Assembly (NCBI GenBank): GCA_944350345.1
Contig: CALVOP010000003.1
Coordinates: 24,638-88,637 of the forward strand
Direction of reading: 5' to 3'
Source: an uncultured Bacilli bacterium
GTDB taxonomy: Bacteria; Bacillota_I; Bacilli_A; RF39; UBA660
Length of the DNA stretch: 64,000 nt
Shown here: in pieces, positions 53,509 to 63,946 of the stretch
How positions within the stretch are numbered: position 1 is the stretch's first letter
Layout: each line of letters opens with the position of its first letter
Notes under the pieces: model-generated
Told to the model about the DNA's origin: nothing
What the model saw: only the letters and a program-made list of their open reading frames with translations
Databases searched by the model: none
Made by a program: the position numbers and the translations under genes

Positions 53509-54636
53509 ATGAAGAAAGACTATTATGAGGTTTTAGGTGTTTCTAAGAATGCAACAGATGATGAGATTAAAAGTGCATTTAGAAAACTAGCAAAAAAGTA
53601 TCATCCAGATGTAAGTAAAGAAGAAAATGCTGCTGAAAAGTTTAAAGAAGCACAAGAAGCTTATGCTGTTTTAAGTGATAAAGAAAAAAGGCGTCAATAT
53701 GATCAATTTGGTCATTCTGCATTTAATAATAATGCTGGTGGTGCTGGAGGATTCTCTGGTGGATTTGATTTTAGTGATTTTAATTTTGATGATATATTGA
53801 ACGAAGTGTTCGGTGGCGGTTTTTCATCATTTGGCTTTGGTGGCTTTGGTAATAAGAAAAGTAAAACTAGAGCTAGAAAAGGCGATGACTTAGTATATAG
53901 AATGAACATTACTTTTGAAGAAGCTGCATTTGGTACAAATAAAGATATTACTATAGATGTAACTGAAAACTGTAAAAACTGTGATGGTGTAGGTGGCCAT
54001 GGTGTTAAAACTTGTCCTGTATGTAATGGTGCAGGTGTAGTTGTTGAACAAACTAGAACAATTTTAGGTGTTATTAATTCTAAAACTACTTGTTCTAATT
54101 GTTCTGGAACTGGTAAAGTTTATGAAACTATTTGTGATGAGTGCCGTGGTAAAGGAAAGGTTAGAAAGAGAAAAACTATTTCTGTTAAAGTTCCTGCCGG
54201 AATTGACACTGGAGAACAAATAAGATTATCTGGTAAAGGTGAAGCAGGGCACAATGGTGGAGAGAATGGGGACTTATATATTGAATTTAATGTAGAAAGT
54301 CATCCATTATATAAAAGAGAAGATAATAATATAATTATAGAAATGCCTGTAACAATAACTGATTTAATTTTAGGATGTAAAAAGGAAGTTAAAACTTTAT
54401 ACGGGTTAATAGACGTAAAAATTCCTGCTGGTAGTCAAGCGGGAGATATTTTGAAGATAAAAGGAAAAGGAATAGAAAGTGTTCATACTGGACGTATGGG
54501 AGACTTATTTATAGTTTTAAATCTAGTTTTGCCTAGTAAATTAACTAGAGAACAAAGAGAATTACTTGAAAGGTTAGATGAAACTGATTTGGAAAATAGT
54601 GATGAATTTAAGAGATTTAATAGATTAAATAAGTAA
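53509..54636 (+). CDS. dnaJ: chaperone DnaJ (Hsp40)
   Basis: 375 residues. J domain with KYHPDVS (HPD), Gly/Phe-rich linker (about 72-110), four zinc-finger repeats [24 protein letters not shown] and CDECRGKG, then the substrate-binding domains ([19 protein letters not shown]). A full type I DnaJ. AAAAGGAG in the end of pepF is its binding site, so it is coupled to pepF rather than to dnaK. Confidence 0.97.
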   Translation: MKKDYYEVLGVSKNATDDEIKSAFRKLAKKYHPDVSKEENAAEKFKEAQEAYAVLSDKEKRRQYDQFGHSAFNNNAGGAGGFSGGFDFSDFNFDDILNEVFGGGFSSFGFGGFGNKKSKTRARKGDDLVYRMNITFEEAAFGTNKDITIDVTENCKNCDGVGGHGVKTCPVCNGAGVVVEQTRTILGVINSKTTCSNCSGTGKVYETICDECRGKGKVRKRKTISVKVPAGIDTGEQIRLSGKGEAGHNGGENGDLYIEFNVESHPLYKREDNNIIIEMPVTITDLILGCKKEVKTLYGLIDVKIPAGSQAGDILKIKGKGIESVHTGRMGDLFIVLNLVLPSKLTREQRELLERLDETDLENSDEFKRFNRLNK

Positions 54637-54658
54637 AAATGTAAAAAAGTGTAAAATT

Positions 54659-54690
54659 AAGCAAAAATAAAAAAGAGTTTTGCTTTTTTT
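54659..54690 (+). terminator. terminator after dnaJ
   Basis: AGCAAAA pairs with TTTTGCT, followed by a run of T. Confidence 0.75.
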
Positions 54691-54720
54691 ATGAGTATAT
54701 ATAATAGTGTAGGAGGTAAA

Positions 54721-56448
54721 ATGGCTCTTATAGATAGTGAAACAGTAAATAAAATTAGAAAATCTAATGACATAGTTGACGTTATAAGTAGTTATATTGA
54801 TTTAGTTCCTAAAGGTAAAAATTATTTTGGTGTTTGTCCTTTTCATGATGATCATAGTCCTAGTATGTCAGTTAGTAGGGAAAAACAAATTTATAGATGT
54901 TTTACTTGTGGAGCGAGTGGTAATGTTCTCACTTTTGTAATGAACTATGAAAACATTGGGTTTGTAGATGCTTTAAAAAAACTTGGGGATAAGGTTGGAA
55001 TACATTTAGATATTAAAAGTAGTCAAAAAAATTCTAAATATAGTGAATTTTATGATATATATAAGCTTAGTACAAATTTTTACAAAAATAATTTAAATTC
55101 TCCACTTGGTGAAGAAGCTAGAAAATATTTGAATAGTAGAAAGATTACTGAAGATATGATTAAGACTTTTGATATTGGACTTAGTTTAAATGATTCTTTA
55201 AGTAAAATGTTGGTAAAAAAATATGATTCAAAGAAACTTATTGATATCGGTTTGTCTCATGAATATAATGGTAAAATTGCTGACTTGTTTTTAAATAGAA
55301 TTATGTTTCCAATTAAAGATTTGTTTGGTAATGTAGTCGCCTATAGTGGAAGAAAATATGATAATAGTGATGCGCCTAAGTATATTAATACTAAGGAAAC
55401 TGTTATTTTTAAAAAAGGAAATGTTCTTTATAACTATTTTAGTGCTTTAGAAGAAATAAGACGAAAGAAAGAGATAATTATTTGTGAAGGCTTTATGGAG
55501 GTAATTCGTCTTTATTCAATAGGCGTTAAAAATGTTGTGGCTTTAATGGGGACAAGCTTTACTAATGATCAGTTAGAAGTTATTAAAAAACTAAATGTAA
55601 ATGTAGTTCTTAATTTGGATAATGATGATCCTGGTAAACTCGCTGCATTTCAAATTGGTGAGACGTTATCTAAAAATGGTATTAACCCGTCTGTAATAGT
55701 TTTTGATAGATATAAAGATACTGACGAACTTATAATGAATGATGGAGCGGATGCTTTTCACAAAGCTTATAATAATAGAGTAAATTATATTGATTATAGA
55801 CTTCATTATTTAAAAAGTAATAAAAACTTGAATGATTCAGTTGAACTTGCTAAATATATAAACGAAGCAATACTTTCTATTAATGAAATAGATGATGATA
55901 TTTTAAAAGAGATAAAAGCTAAAGAGTTATCTAGTGAATTTGATATTAGTCTAGAAACTATTAAATCTAAGCTTACAACTAAAGAAGTAAAACCTAAAGA
56001 AATCGCTAAACCTAAAAAGATTATTTTAAATGATAAATATAGAAAAAGTGAAATTAGAATAATATATTTAATGCTTAATAATAAAGAAGTTATTAGAAAA
56101 TATGAAAAGAATCTTGGATTTTTACCCAATGATGATATGAAAAAACTTGCAAACGAAGTCGTTTATTTTAAAGAGATCAATGGTGGCTGGGATTATGCTG
56201 ATTTTATTACATATGTTATGAATAAGCCTTGGCTTAAAGAAAGCCTTGATATTGTATTAAATACTGAACAAAGTGAAGAATATTCTAAAGAAGAACTTGA
56301 AGACTATTTTACAACTATTAAAAAGTTTGAAGTGGAAAAACAAATAAATAAATTAACTAATAAGATGAAAGAAACATTAGATATTGAGGAAAAGATTAAA
56401 ATTGCTAAAAGAATAGAAAATATAAAAAAGGATGTGTTAGAATGGTAA
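54721..56448 (+). CDS. dnaG: DNA primase DnaG
   Basis: 575 residues; makes RNA primers for replication. Zinc finger near the start ([14 protein letters not shown] ... [10 protein letters not shown]), RNA-polymerase domain with [19 protein letters not shown], Toprim with IICEGFMEV and NLDNDDPG, and a helicase-binding end. ATG 54721 ([13 protein letters not shown]) follows AGGAGG; an in-frame ATG at 54691 lies just after the terminator T run. rpoD overlaps its end by 7 bases (dnaG-sigA macromolecular synthesis operon). Confidence 0.96.
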   Translation: MALIDSETVNKIRKSNDIVDVISSYIDLVPKGKNYFGVCPFHDDHSPSMSVSREKQIYRCFTCGASGNVLTFVMNYENIGFVDALKKLGDKVGIHLDIKSSQKNSKYSEFYDIYKLSTNFYKNNLNSPLGEEARKYLNSRKITEDMIKTFDIGLSLNDSLSKMLVKKYDSKKLIDIGLSHEYNGKIADLFLNRIMFPIKDLFGNVVAYSGRKYDNSDAPKYINTKETVIFKKGNVLYNYFSALEEIRRKKEIIICEGFMEVIRLYSIGVKNVVALMGTSFTNDQLEVIKKLNVNVVLNLDNDDPGKLAAFQIGETLSKNGINPSVIVFDRYKDTDELIMNDGADAFHKAYNNRVNYIDYRLHYLKSNKNLNDSVELAKYINEAILSINEIDDDILKEIKAKELSSEFDISLETIKSKLTTKEVKPKEIAKPKKIILNDKYRKSEIRIIYLMLNNKEVIRKYEKNLGFLPNDDMKKLANEVVYFKEINGGWDYADFITYVMNKPWLKESLDIVLNTEQSEEYSKEELEDYFTTIKKFEVEKQINKLTNKMKETLDIEEKIKIAKRIENIKKDVLEW

Positions 56449-57530
56449 ATAATATTAAAACTTTTGAGGAAAGAGTACAAGAATTAGTAAAAGATGGTAA
56501 AGAAAATGGATTTTTAACTTATGAACAAATCGCTAAAAAAACTATTGATTTGGATTTAGATAGTAACTCGCTTGATGAGTTATACAATACCCTTACTGAA
56601 AATCAAATTGAAGTTAGAGCTGAAGATGAAGAAGAAGCAATTAATTTAGAAGAAGAAAATTTGGAAATTGTTGATATTCCTAATGAATCAAAAGATATGA
56701 GTGTTAATGATAATGTTAGGATGTATCTTAAAGAAATAGGTAAAATTAGTTTGCTTAATTTGGAAGAAGAACAAAAGTTAAGTAAAAGAGTTGCTGAAGG
56801 TGATGAAGAAGCTAAAAGATTGCTTGCTGAATCTAACTTGAGGCTTGTCGTAAGTATTGCAAAAAGGTATGTTGGGCGTGGACTTTTGTTTCTTGACTTG
56901 ATTCAAGAAGGTAATATTGGTCTTATGAAAGCGGTTGAAAAGTTTGATTACGATAAAGGTTATAAGTTTAGTACTTATGCTACTTGGTGGATTAGACAAG
57001 CTATTACTCGTGCTTTAGCAGATCAAGCTAGGACTATAAGAGTTCCTGTACATATGGTTGAAACTATTAATAAAATGGCAAGAATTGAAAGACAAATGAC
57101 TCTTGAACTTAATAGGGAACCAAGTGATGAAGAACTTGCTAAAAAAATGGGACTTAGTGTAGATAAGATTGTTGAAATTAAAAAGATAAGCCAAGATCCT
57201 GTTTCACTTGAAACTCCTATTGGTGAAGAAGATGATTCTCATTTGGGAGACTTTTTAGCAGATGAAAGAACTATGAGTCCTGAAGAATATGCGACTTATG
57301 AGATTTTGAAAGATGAATTAAGGGATGTTCTTAAAACTCTTACTAAAAGAGAAGAAGAGGTGCTAGAACTTAGATTTGGGCTTCTTGATGGCTCTTGTCA
57401 TACTTTGGAAGAAGTTGGTAAAAAGTTTGGCGTTACTCGTGAAAGAATTAGACAAATTGAAGCAAAAGCGCTTAGAAAACTTAGACATCCATCACGTGCG
57501 AAAAGATTAAAGGATTTTTTGATTGACTAG
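56442..57530 (+). CDS. rpoD: primary sigma factor RpoD (SigA)
   Basis: 362 residues. Region 1.2 ([16 protein letters not shown]), region 2 with [20 protein letters not shown] and [19 protein letters not shown] (2.3-2.4), region 3, and region 4.2 with [20 protein letters not shown] for the -35 element. The -35/-10 signals found across the window (TTGACA/TATAAT, 17 apart) fit this factor. Overlaps dnaG by 7 and trmK by 8 bases. Confidence 0.98.
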   Translation: MVNNIKTFEERVQELVKDGKENGFLTYEQIAKKTIDLDLDSNSLDELYNTLTENQIEVRAEDEEEAINLEEENLEIVDIPNESKDMSVNDNVRMYLKEIGKISLLNLEEEQKLSKRVAEGDEEAKRLLAESNLRLVVSIAKRYVGRGLLFLDLIQEGNIGLMKAVEKFDYDKGYKFSTYATWWIRQAITRALADQARTIRVPVHMVETINKMARIERQMTLELNREPSDEELAKKMGLSVDKIVEIKKISQDPVSLETPIGEEDDSHLGDFLADERTMSPEEYATYEILKDELRDVLKTLTKREEEVLELRFGLLDGSCHTLEEVGKKFGVTRERIRQIEAKALRKLRHPSRAKRLKDFLID

Positions 57531-58140
57531 ATTAGAAGCAATAAATAATAGAATATCTCCAAACGACATTGTTTTAGATGTCGGCTGTGACACTGCATTG
57601 TTAGGTGGTTTGCTTGCTAAAAGAGGTATTCATAATTATGCATCAGACATTAAAGAGAATATTGTTAAAAATGCATACGAAAAAGCTTGCAGTGAGAAAA
57701 CTGATAAGTACATTACATTTATAGTAAGTGATGGGCTAGATAATGTAAAATTAGAAGAAATAGATACATTGGTTTTTGCTGGCATGGGAACTTATACTAT
57801 TCTTAAAATTTTAGATAGAACTGATAAAAAGTTTAAAAAAATTATTACTATTTCTAATAATAATCATGATATTTTAAGAATTAATATGAATAATTTGGGT
57901 TATTCTATTAAAGAAGAAGAGATAATAAAAGAAAATGGAAAATATTATAATTTAATTGAATTTAAAATTGGCAATGCAAAATATACAAGAGAAGAAGTTT
58001 TACTTGGTAAAAATCATCAAAATGTTGAACTGTTAATTGAAAAAAATAATTATTTATTAACTAAATATAAAGATTTCTATGATAAAAGTGAATCTATTAA
58101 AGAATTAGTTGATGTTATAAAAAATTATAAATACAACTAA
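57523..58140 (+). CDS. trmK: tRNA (adenine(22)-N(1))-methyltransferase TrmK
   Basis: 205 residues; methylates A22 in the D-loop of tRNAs with S-adenosylmethionine. [20 protein letters not shown] is the SAM motif (the Asp-His pair seen in many relatives is Asp-Thr here), followed by [14 protein letters not shown] and [19 protein letters not shown] start overlapping the rpoD stop; the alternative starts lie too far inside. Position after sigA matches B. subtilis yqfN. Confidence 0.85.
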   Translation: MTRLEAINNRISPNDIVLDVGCDTALLGGLLAKRGIHNYASDIKENIVKNAYEKACSEKTDKYITFIVSDGLDNVKLEEIDTLVFAGMGTYTILKILDRTDKKFKKIITISNNNHDILRINMNNLGYSIKEEEIIKENGKYYNLIEFKIGNAKYTREEVLLGKNHQNVELLIEKNNYLLTKYKDFYDKSESIKELVDVIKNYKYN

Positions 58141-58144
58141 TTTT

Positions 58145-58420
58145 TTATTGAAAAAATGTAAGAGTGTCTAAATCAAAAGAACCTCTAGATTCACCATTCT
58201 TTTTAGTTACATAATTTGTTTCAGGTCTTTTAAATTGTTCATTAATTCTGTTTTGTTCAATTATTTCTTCTTTTTTAACAGTGTTTAAAGTATTAAAAAA
58301 GCCTTTTACATTTGAATATATTGGTTTCACTTGTTTGTATACCGGTATAGCTTGATTTATAAGTGAAACTCCTTTGCTAACACTACCTATAATTTTTGAT
58401 ATATTTAAACTTGAAAACAT
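58145..58420 (-). CDS. YqfQ/VrrA-like small protein
   Basis: 91 residues. The first 50 (ISKIIGSVSKGVSLINQAIPVY, KPIYSNVKGFF) are a weakly hydrophobic helical region similar to the start of YqfQ proteins; the rest is charged and probably disordered. In B. subtilis yqfQ lies in the same sigA-yqfN neighbourhood, which supports the call. ATG at 58418-58420 follows AGGTG. Function unknown. Confidence 0.5.
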   Translation of the reverse strand: MFSSLNISKIIGSVSKGVSLINQAIPVYKQVKPIYSNVKGFFNTLNTVKKEEIIEQNRINEQFKRPETNYVTKKNGESRGSFDLDTLTFFQ

Positions 58421-58538
58421 AATATTCACCTATAATATTTTATGTGTTTAATAAAATTAGTTTAATATCATAAAAAAATCTTTTTTAATTTTAAAGGCTA
58501 TGTTATAATTAAATAGTATAAGAATAGAGGGAGTATAA

Positions 58539-60362
58539 ATGAAAAAGAGAAACACTAAAGTATTTAAAAATATTTTTAACTTCATCTATAGTATTATAAA
58601 AATGTTTTTTATAAGTTTATTTAAAACTTTAAAATTTATATTTTTGGAAATTGCTTTACTTTTAAAGTATTTTAGTGTAGGCTTGTTTAGATTTTTTGAT
58701 TTTACTATAACTAAACTTATTTCGTTATTTAGTTATATTGGTTATGGCTTACTAATAGTTTGTAAATATACTGGTAAACTTTTATATGTTGTTGGAAAAT
58801 ACTCTTATAAATATTTTTTAAGGTTTATTTGTATTGAAATTTATTTGTTATTAAAAGCAATTGGTAAAGGGTCAACTTTGACTATTAAGTTTTGCTTTTA
58901 TGAATTCCCAGTTTATATAGTTGGAAAATTAGCTGATTTTATTGAGTACTTAAGTAAAAAATTTAAAACTACTTTTGAAAAGACAACTACTTTTTTTAAA
59001 GAAATACCGAATAAAATAAAAAGTTATTTTGTTAGAAAATGGAATAATTTGGCTATTGTTAAACACTATAGAAATAAAAGAGATAGAGATTTAGAAGTTT
59101 TGCTAATTGATAAGTTTGGAAAAGATGCAGAAAGAAGCGAAAAAAAACAAACTTATCAATATTTGGCCAGGAACTCAAACGGAAAACTTGTAAAAGGATA
59201 TTTTAGTGCCTTTTCTAAATTAGACACACATTCATATTTACTTGATGAAGGCTATGAAGTTTATGAGATTAAGACGAACTGGTTTATTAATTTTGCACAT
59301 GGCGAGAGTAAATATTTTCAAAAGAATATGCGCAACAAAGATTTGATCTTTTGGTTAACTCAATTGTCGACTTATATTAAAAGTGGTATACCTTTGACTG
59401 ACGCTGTGAAAATACTTGCTCAACAGGATAAAAAGAAGAGATATAAAAAAGTCTATGATTCTCTTACTTATGAGCTTACTATGGGAGAAAGTTTTAGTGA
59501 GGCTTTGAAAAAACAGGGAAGTGTTTTTCCTGGACTATTAATTAATATGATAAAAGCGGCAGAACTTACTGGTGAGCTTGAAAACACTTTAGATGAAATG
59601 AGTAATTATTATAATGAAAAACAACAAACTAAAGATGCTTTGATATCTGCTATGACTTATCCAGCAATTATTTTGGTATTTGCAGTAGTGGCTGTAAGCT
59701 TTATTCTTATTGTTATTATTCCTGAATTTGTTGATATATATGATTCTATTGATGTCAAAATAAGTGGTTTAACATTAATCGTCATAAGTGCGTCTGAATG
59801 GTTAAAAGCAAAATATATATATTTAATTTTATTTGTAATTGGAATATCTATTTTGTATAAAGTGCTTTATACTAACGTTAAAGCATTTAAAACGGCAATG
59901 CAATATATTTATATGCATTTACCTATAGTTGGTAAGATGATAATTTATAATGAAATGTCGTTGTTTGCTAAAACGTTTGCCGTTTTAAATAAAAATAATG
60001 TTCTTTTAACTGATAGTATAGATTTACTTAGTAAAATAACTAATAATGAAATTTATAAAATGATAATGTATGACACAATATCTAATTTGTTACGTGGTGA
60101 TAAGATGAGTATGTCATTTAAAGATAACTGGGCGGTTCCTGAAATAGCATATTATATGATTACTACTGGTGAAAGTACTGGGCAAATTTCAGAAATGTTG
60201 GATAAAGTTAGTGATTTTTATAAAGTTCAGGAAATTAATATTTCTGATAAATTGAAAACGTTTATAGAACCTTTCTTGATAGTTGTTTTAGCAGTTATGG
60301 TTGGATTTATATTGATTGCTGTTATTTTGCCAATATTCCAGATGTACAATCAGTTATTATAG
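58539..60362 (+). CDS. type II secretion/type IV pilus platform protein (GspF/PilC/ComGB) with long hydrophobic N-terminal extension
   Basis: 607 residues. Residues about 215-605 are a normal GspF family protein: two cytoplasmic helical domains (FWLTQLSTYIKSGIPLTDAVKIL; LLTDSIDLLSKI) each followed by transmembrane helices, with MIKAAELTGELENTLDEM and MITTGESTGQISEMLDKV as the paired conserved segments. The first 190 residues are extra: repeated aromatic and hydrophobic stretches broken by lysines (LFKTLKFIFLEIALLLKYF), several long enough to lie in the membrane. The family is usually about 400 residues. Next gene is the prepilin peptidase. No assembly ATPase (GspE/ComGA) is here. Confidence 0.85.
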   Translation: MKKRNTKVFKNIFNFIYSIIKMFFISLFKTLKFIFLEIALLLKYFSVGLFRFFDFTITKLISLFSYIGYGLLIVCKYTGKLLYVVGKYSYKYFLRFICIEIYLLLKAIGKGSTLTIKFCFYEFPVYIVGKLADFIEYLSKKFKTTFEKTTTFFKEIPNKIKSYFVRKWNNLAIVKHYRNKRDRDLEVLLIDKFGKDAERSEKKQTYQYLARNSNGKLVKGYFSAFSKLDTHSYLLDEGYEVYEIKTNWFINFAHGESKYFQKNMRNKDLIFWLTQLSTYIKSGIPLTDAVKILAQQDKKKRYKKVYDSLTYELTMGESFSEALKKQGSVFPGLLINMIKAAELTGELENTLDEMSNYYNEKQQTKDALISAMTYPAIILVFAVVAVSFILIVIIPEFVDIYDSIDVKISGLTLIVISASEWLKAKYIYLILFVIGISILYKVLYTNVKAFKTAMQYIYMHLPIVGKMIIYNEMSLFAKTFAVLNKNNVLLTDSIDLLSKITNNEIYKMIMYDTISNLLRGDKMSMSFKDNWAVPEIAYYMITTGESTGQISEMLDKVSDFYKVQEINISDKLKTFIEPFLIVVLAVMVGFILIAVILPIFQMYNQLL

Positions 60363-60370
60363 GGGGATTT

Positions 60371-61105
60371 ATGAAAATTTTGATAGTGATTTTTATAGGA
60401 GTTTTAGGAGCAATTTTAGGAAGTTTTTATGCTTGTATGGGTTATAGAATTCCTAATAAAATTCCTTTGTCTAAACCAAATAGTTACTGTGAAAGTTGTA
60501 AAAAGGAAATTAAATGGTATATGAATATACCTGTTTTTTCTTATCTGTTTTTACGTGGTAAATGTGCTTATTGTAAGAGTAAAATTGATAGTTTATCTTT
60601 TATTGTTGAAGTTTTAACTAGTTTTTTATTTATTGTTTTTTATTTAAAATATGGATTTTCTATTACTTTTTTTATTTCCTTGGTTCTTATTAGTGTTTTA
60701 GGTGTTACTATGGTAAGTGATTTTAAATATTATTATGTGAGTGATAGAGTTGTTATTTTAGGTCTGATTAGTTTAATAGTTTTGGTTTATTTTGAAAAGG
60801 ATTTTATGTTTTATAAAATAATAAGTGGAATTGTTATGTTTTTATTGATGTTTTTAATTAAAATAATAGGTGACAAATCTTTTAAAAGGGAAAGTTTAGG
60901 TGGTGGAGACGTTAAATTGCTTGGGCTTATTGGTCTTGCTTTGGGGTTCTATCCAACTCTTATATCTTTAGTTATTTCATGTTCTATGACGTTAGTTTAT
61001 TATTTTTTAAGTAAGCAGGATGAAAAGGAAATTCCTTTTGGACCTTTTTTGTTAATTGGGGCATTATTGGTTTTGTATTTTATTCCTAATTTTAATTTTA
61101 TTTAA
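60371..61105 (+). CDS. prepilin peptidase (A24 family)
   Basis: 244 residues, polytopic membrane protein that cuts prepilin leaders and N-methylates the new end. N-terminal cytoplasmic domain with cysteine pairs CESCKKEIKW and CAYCKSKID, then the catalytic aspartates in VSDFKYYYVSD and GGGDVKLLG. It follows the GspF-type gene after 8 bases with GGGGG upstream. Likely processes the protein at 41133-41576. Confidence 0.94.
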   Translation: MKILIVIFIGVLGAILGSFYACMGYRIPNKIPLSKPNSYCESCKKEIKWYMNIPVFSYLFLRGKCAYCKSKIDSLSFIVEVLTSFLFIVFYLKYGFSITFFISLVLISVLGVTMVSDFKYYYVSDRVVILGLISLIVLVYFEKDFMFYKIISGIVMFLLMFLIKIIGDKSFKRESLGGGDVKLLGLIGLALGFYPTLISLVISCSMTLVYYFLSKQDEKEIPFGPFLLIGALLVLYFIPNFNFI

Positions 61106-61106
61106 T

Positions 61107-61135
61107 TTGATAAAGTGTATAAAAAACATTATAAT
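61107..61135 (+). promoter_or_regulatory. promoter of the polysaccharide deacetylase gene
   Basis: TTGATA (61107-61112), 17 bases, TATAAT (61130-61135); AGGTGAT follows before the start codon, giving a very short leader. Confidence 0.7.
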
Positions 61136-61153
61136 TTGTTATAGGTGATTACT

Positions 61154-61906
61154 ATGAAATTAAAAGTACTTTTAGTTTTTTTTGCAATTATTTTTGCATC
61201 GATTTTTGTTTCAATTTTTATTATATATTATGAAAACAGAAAAATGGTTCCAATTTTAACTTATCACTCAGTTGAACTTTTAAGTGATAATGATTTAACA
61301 ATTGAAGTATCTAAATTTGAACGTCAATTAAAATTGTTAAAGAAACTAGGATATAAAACTCTTACTCTTGATCAATTCTTATGCTGGAAAAATGGTAAAT
61401 GTGATAAACCTAACCGAGCGGTTTTAATAACATTTGATGATGGCTACTATAATAATTATAAGTATGCTTTTGAATTATTGAAAAAATATGATTTTAATGC
61501 CGTTGTTTTTTATTTAGGTGTAAATTATGACAAAGAAAACACAAACTATATGAATATAAAAGATATTTTAAAAATTAAAAACGAATACCCAAATATTGAG
61601 TTTGCTTCACATACTTTTAATTTGCATAATCGTGAAATGAAAAACTATGAAGTAGTTAAAAGTGATAGTGATAAAATGAAAAGAATTATTGATACTAAGT
61701 ATATTGCTTATCCTTATGGTGAATATGATTCGGAATATATCCGTGCGTTAAAAGATAATGGGTATGAAATGGCTTTTACTTTTGGCCCTGGGAAAGAGCA
61801 TAGAAAAGCTAGATTAACTGATGATAATTATAAAATACCAAGACTTAATATTAGTAATAATTTACCAATGTGGAAATTTGTACTTAGGTTGTTGTTACCA
61901 ATTTAA
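61154..61906 (+). CDS. membrane-anchored polysaccharide deacetylase
   Basis: 250 residues. N-terminal helix (about 3-26) then a NodB-type domain facing outside: ILTYHSVE, LITFDDGYYNN (motif 1, catalytic Asp and metal Asp), SHTFNLHNR (motif 2, H-x-F/H), and AYPYGEYDSE (motif 3). Removes acetyl groups from wall sugars or another polysaccharide; substrate cannot be told. ATG 61154 follows AGGTGAT. It is monocistronic by its own promoter. Confidence 0.88.
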   Translation: MKLKVLLVFFAIIFASIFVSIFIIYYENRKMVPILTYHSVELLSDNDLTIEVSKFERQLKLLKKLGYKTLTLDQFLCWKNGKCDKPNRAVLITFDDGYYNNYKYAFELLKKYDFNAVVFYLGVNYDKENTNYMNIKDILKIKNEYPNIEFASHTFNLHNREMKNYEVVKSDSDKMKRIIDTKYIAYPYGEYDSEYIRALKDNGYEMAFTFGPGKEHRKARLTDDNYKIPRLNISNNLPMWKFVLRLLLPI

Positions 61907-61924
61907 AAATATGTGTAAAGTTTG

Positions 61925-61953
61925 TTGTGATACATACTATTGTTTGATATAAT
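61925..61953 (+). promoter_or_regulatory. promoter of ruvAB
   Basis: TTGTGA (61925-61930), 17 bases, TATAAT (61948-61953), 20 bases before the ruvA ATG. Confidence 0.7.
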
Positions 61954-61973
61954 ATATTAGGAAGTGAATAAAA

Positions 61974-62522
61974 ATGTATGATTTTATTGAAGGAACAACA
62001 GTTGTTTTGGAATCTAATTATGTGGTAATTTGTAATAATGGTATTGGATATAAAGTTTTTACACCTAATCCTTATGTTTTTAAGGAAAATGAAGTGGAAA
62101 AAATTTATTTGTATAATTATATAAGGGAAGATGAAAATAGTCTCTATGGTTTTAAAACTTTGGAAGAAAGGGAATTGTTTTTGAAACTGATTGGTGTTAA
62201 GGGTTTAGGGCCAAAGGTTGCGTTGCCAATACTTGCTACTGGAACTGTAAGTGGTGTTGTTGATGCGATTGATAGGGAAAATTTGCTTTATTTGAAAAAG
62301 TTTCCTAAAGTTGGTGAAAAACTTGCTAAACAGATTATTTTGGATTTAAAGGGTAAGTTAGTGAGTAAATCTGATGAACCTGATACTAATGAAGAACTTA
62401 TAAGTGTTCTTATGAGTTTAGGTTATAAAAATAATGATATAAAGCGTATTATAAAAGATGTGGATAGTTCTTTATCTATTGAAGAACAAGTTAAACAAGC
62501 ACTTAAATTATTGTTAAAATAG
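61974..62522 (+). CDS. ruvA: Holliday junction DNA helicase subunit RuvA
   Basis: 182 residues; binds four-way junctions and recruits RuvB. Domain I ([19 protein letters not shown]), two helix-hairpin-helix motifs ([16 protein letters not shown] and [19 protein letters not shown]), and the RuvB-binding domain at the end. With RecU (21987-22526) the full branch-migration and resolution set is present. ruvB follows after 8 bases. Confidence 0.96.
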   Translation: MYDFIEGTTVVLESNYVVICNNGIGYKVFTPNPYVFKENEVEKIYLYNYIREDENSLYGFKTLEERELFLKLIGVKGLGPKVALPILATGTVSGVVDAIDRENLLYLKKFPKVGEKLAKQIILDLKGKLVSKSDEPDTNEELISVLMSLGYKNNDIKRIIKDVDSSLSIEEQVKQALKLLLK

Positions 62523-62530
62523 GAGGTTTT

Positions 62531-63532
62531 ATGGATAAAATATTGGATTATGAAGAACAAGTAACTGATAACTATGATAAATCTATTCGTCCGATTAATT
62601 TTGATGAATATATTGGTCAAACTGAAGTAAAAGAAAATGTTAAAGTTTTTGTTAAAGCTGCTTTACTTAGAGATAAAACTTTGGATCATGTTTTGTTATA
62701 TGGACCACCCGGGCTTGGTAAAACGACTTTGGCTCATATAATTGCCAATGAACTTGGAGTAGATATTAAAACTGCAAATGGACCAACTATTGAGAAAACG
62801 GGCGATTTAGCAGCAATTCTTTCTTCTCTTGAACCTAGAGATGTTTTGTTTATCGATGAAATTCATAGGATGCCTAGATATATTGAAGAGGTTTTGTATA
62901 GTGCTATGGAAGATTATCAATTGGATATTATTATTGGTAATGAAGGTCAAACTCGTAATATAAAAATTGATTTGCCTCCTTTTACTTTAATTGGTGCGAC
63001 TACTAGAGCAGGGGATTTGTCTAGTCCTTTAAGAGATAGATTTGGTATTACTTGTAAACTTGAATATTATACTGAAGATGAGTTAAAACAAATTGTTAAA
63101 AGAAGTGCTGGTGTACTTGATGTTAATATTGAAGATTCTGCTACAGAGATAATTGCGAAGAGAAGTAGAAAAACTCCTAGAATAGCTAATAGATTATTAA
63201 AAAGAGTTGCCGACTTTGCTTTGGTAGAAGGTGATGGTGTTATTACTGAAGAGGTGACTTTAAAAGCTTTAAAAAGGCTAGGAGTGGATGATACTGGGCT
63301 AGATAAGGTTGATTTGGAATATTTGAGTAGTATTATTAATAAGTTTAATGGTGGACCTGTTGGAATAGATAGTATTGCTTCAACAATTGGTGAAGAAAGC
63401 ACTAATATAGAAGATGTTATTGAACCATTTTTACTTCAAGAGGGTTATTTGAAGAGAACTGCTCGAGGAAGAATAGCTACTGAAAAAGCATATCAGGTTC
63501 TCAATATTAAACGTGAAAATACTTTGTTTTAA
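62531..63532 (+). CDS. ruvB: Holliday junction DNA helicase subunit RuvB
   Basis: 333-residue AAA+ motor of branch migration. [18 protein letters not shown], Walker [13 protein letters not shown], Walker [32 protein letters not shown] and the winged-helix end ([16 protein letters not shown]) are standard. AGGAGG precedes the ATG. Confidence 0.98.
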   Translation: MDKILDYEEQVTDNYDKSIRPINFDEYIGQTEVKENVKVFVKAALLRDKTLDHVLLYGPPGLGKTTLAHIIANELGVDIKTANGPTIEKTGDLAAILSSLEPRDVLFIDEIHRMPRYIEEVLYSAMEDYQLDIIIGNEGQTRNIKIDLPPFTLIGATTRAGDLSSPLRDRFGITCKLEYYTEDELKQIVKRSAGVLDVNIEDSATEIIAKRSRKTPRIANRLLKRVADFALVEGDGVITEEVTLKALKRLGVDDTGLDKVDLEYLSSIINKFNGGPVGIDSIASTIGEESTNIEDVIEPFLLQEGYLKRTARGRIATEKAYQVLNIKRENTLF

Positions 63533-63693
63533 AAATTATATTAATATTATCAGTTATTATGGTTATGTATTTTATTGTTTTTCAGTTGTATTTGCTCTAT
63601 AATTAAATTCTTTTATTTTTTAATAAATTTAAATTAGTTGTATTTTGTGTGTTATTTTGATTTTCTTGAATAGAATATCTAGTAGATGGCAAT

Positions 63694-63824
63694 TTGACAT
63701 TATCATTAGATTGTGTTATATTATCGCTATAAAAAGACGACTTATTTGAAATGACGCTAGAGTTATCTAGTTTGCCATTTTGAGTCGTCTTTTTTATATT
63801 CGTTATGCCATATAACGTTTTTTT
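63694..63824 (+). ncRNA. candidate small structured RNA with own promoter
   Basis: TTGACA (63694-63699), 17 bases, TATATT (63717-63722) is a good promoter with no gene behind it. The RNA would start near 63729 and fold at once: AAAAAGACGACT (63731-63742) pairs perfectly with AGTCGTCTTTTT (63783-63794), enclosing AAATG/CATTT and CTAG/CTAG pairs. A second hairpin CGTTAT-gccat-ATAACG with a long T run ends at about 63824. Length would be about 70 or 95 bases. No known RNA family recognised. Confidence 0.45.
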
Positions 63825-63913
63825 ATTGCCATTTTTTGGGGGAAAATTTTCTTTAATTTCTATTATTTTTAATAATTTCAACACCTTAAAATTTATACAT
63901 AGTTAATTGCCAA

Positions 63914-63946
63914 AAAAAGAGAACTTATTTCAAAAGTTCTCTTTTT
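63914..63946. terminator. bidirectional terminator near the right edge
   Basis: AAAAAGAGAACTT (63914-63926) pairs with AAGTTCTCTTTTT (63934-63946). The stop of the minus-strand partial gene lies at 63925-63927, inside it. Confidence 0.8.

Noticed and set aside
63603..63884. 93-residue minus-strand reading frame
   Set aside because: Low-complexity Asn/Lys/Ser composition, TTG start pressed against its binding site, and it runs through two terminator hairpins and the candidate small RNA.
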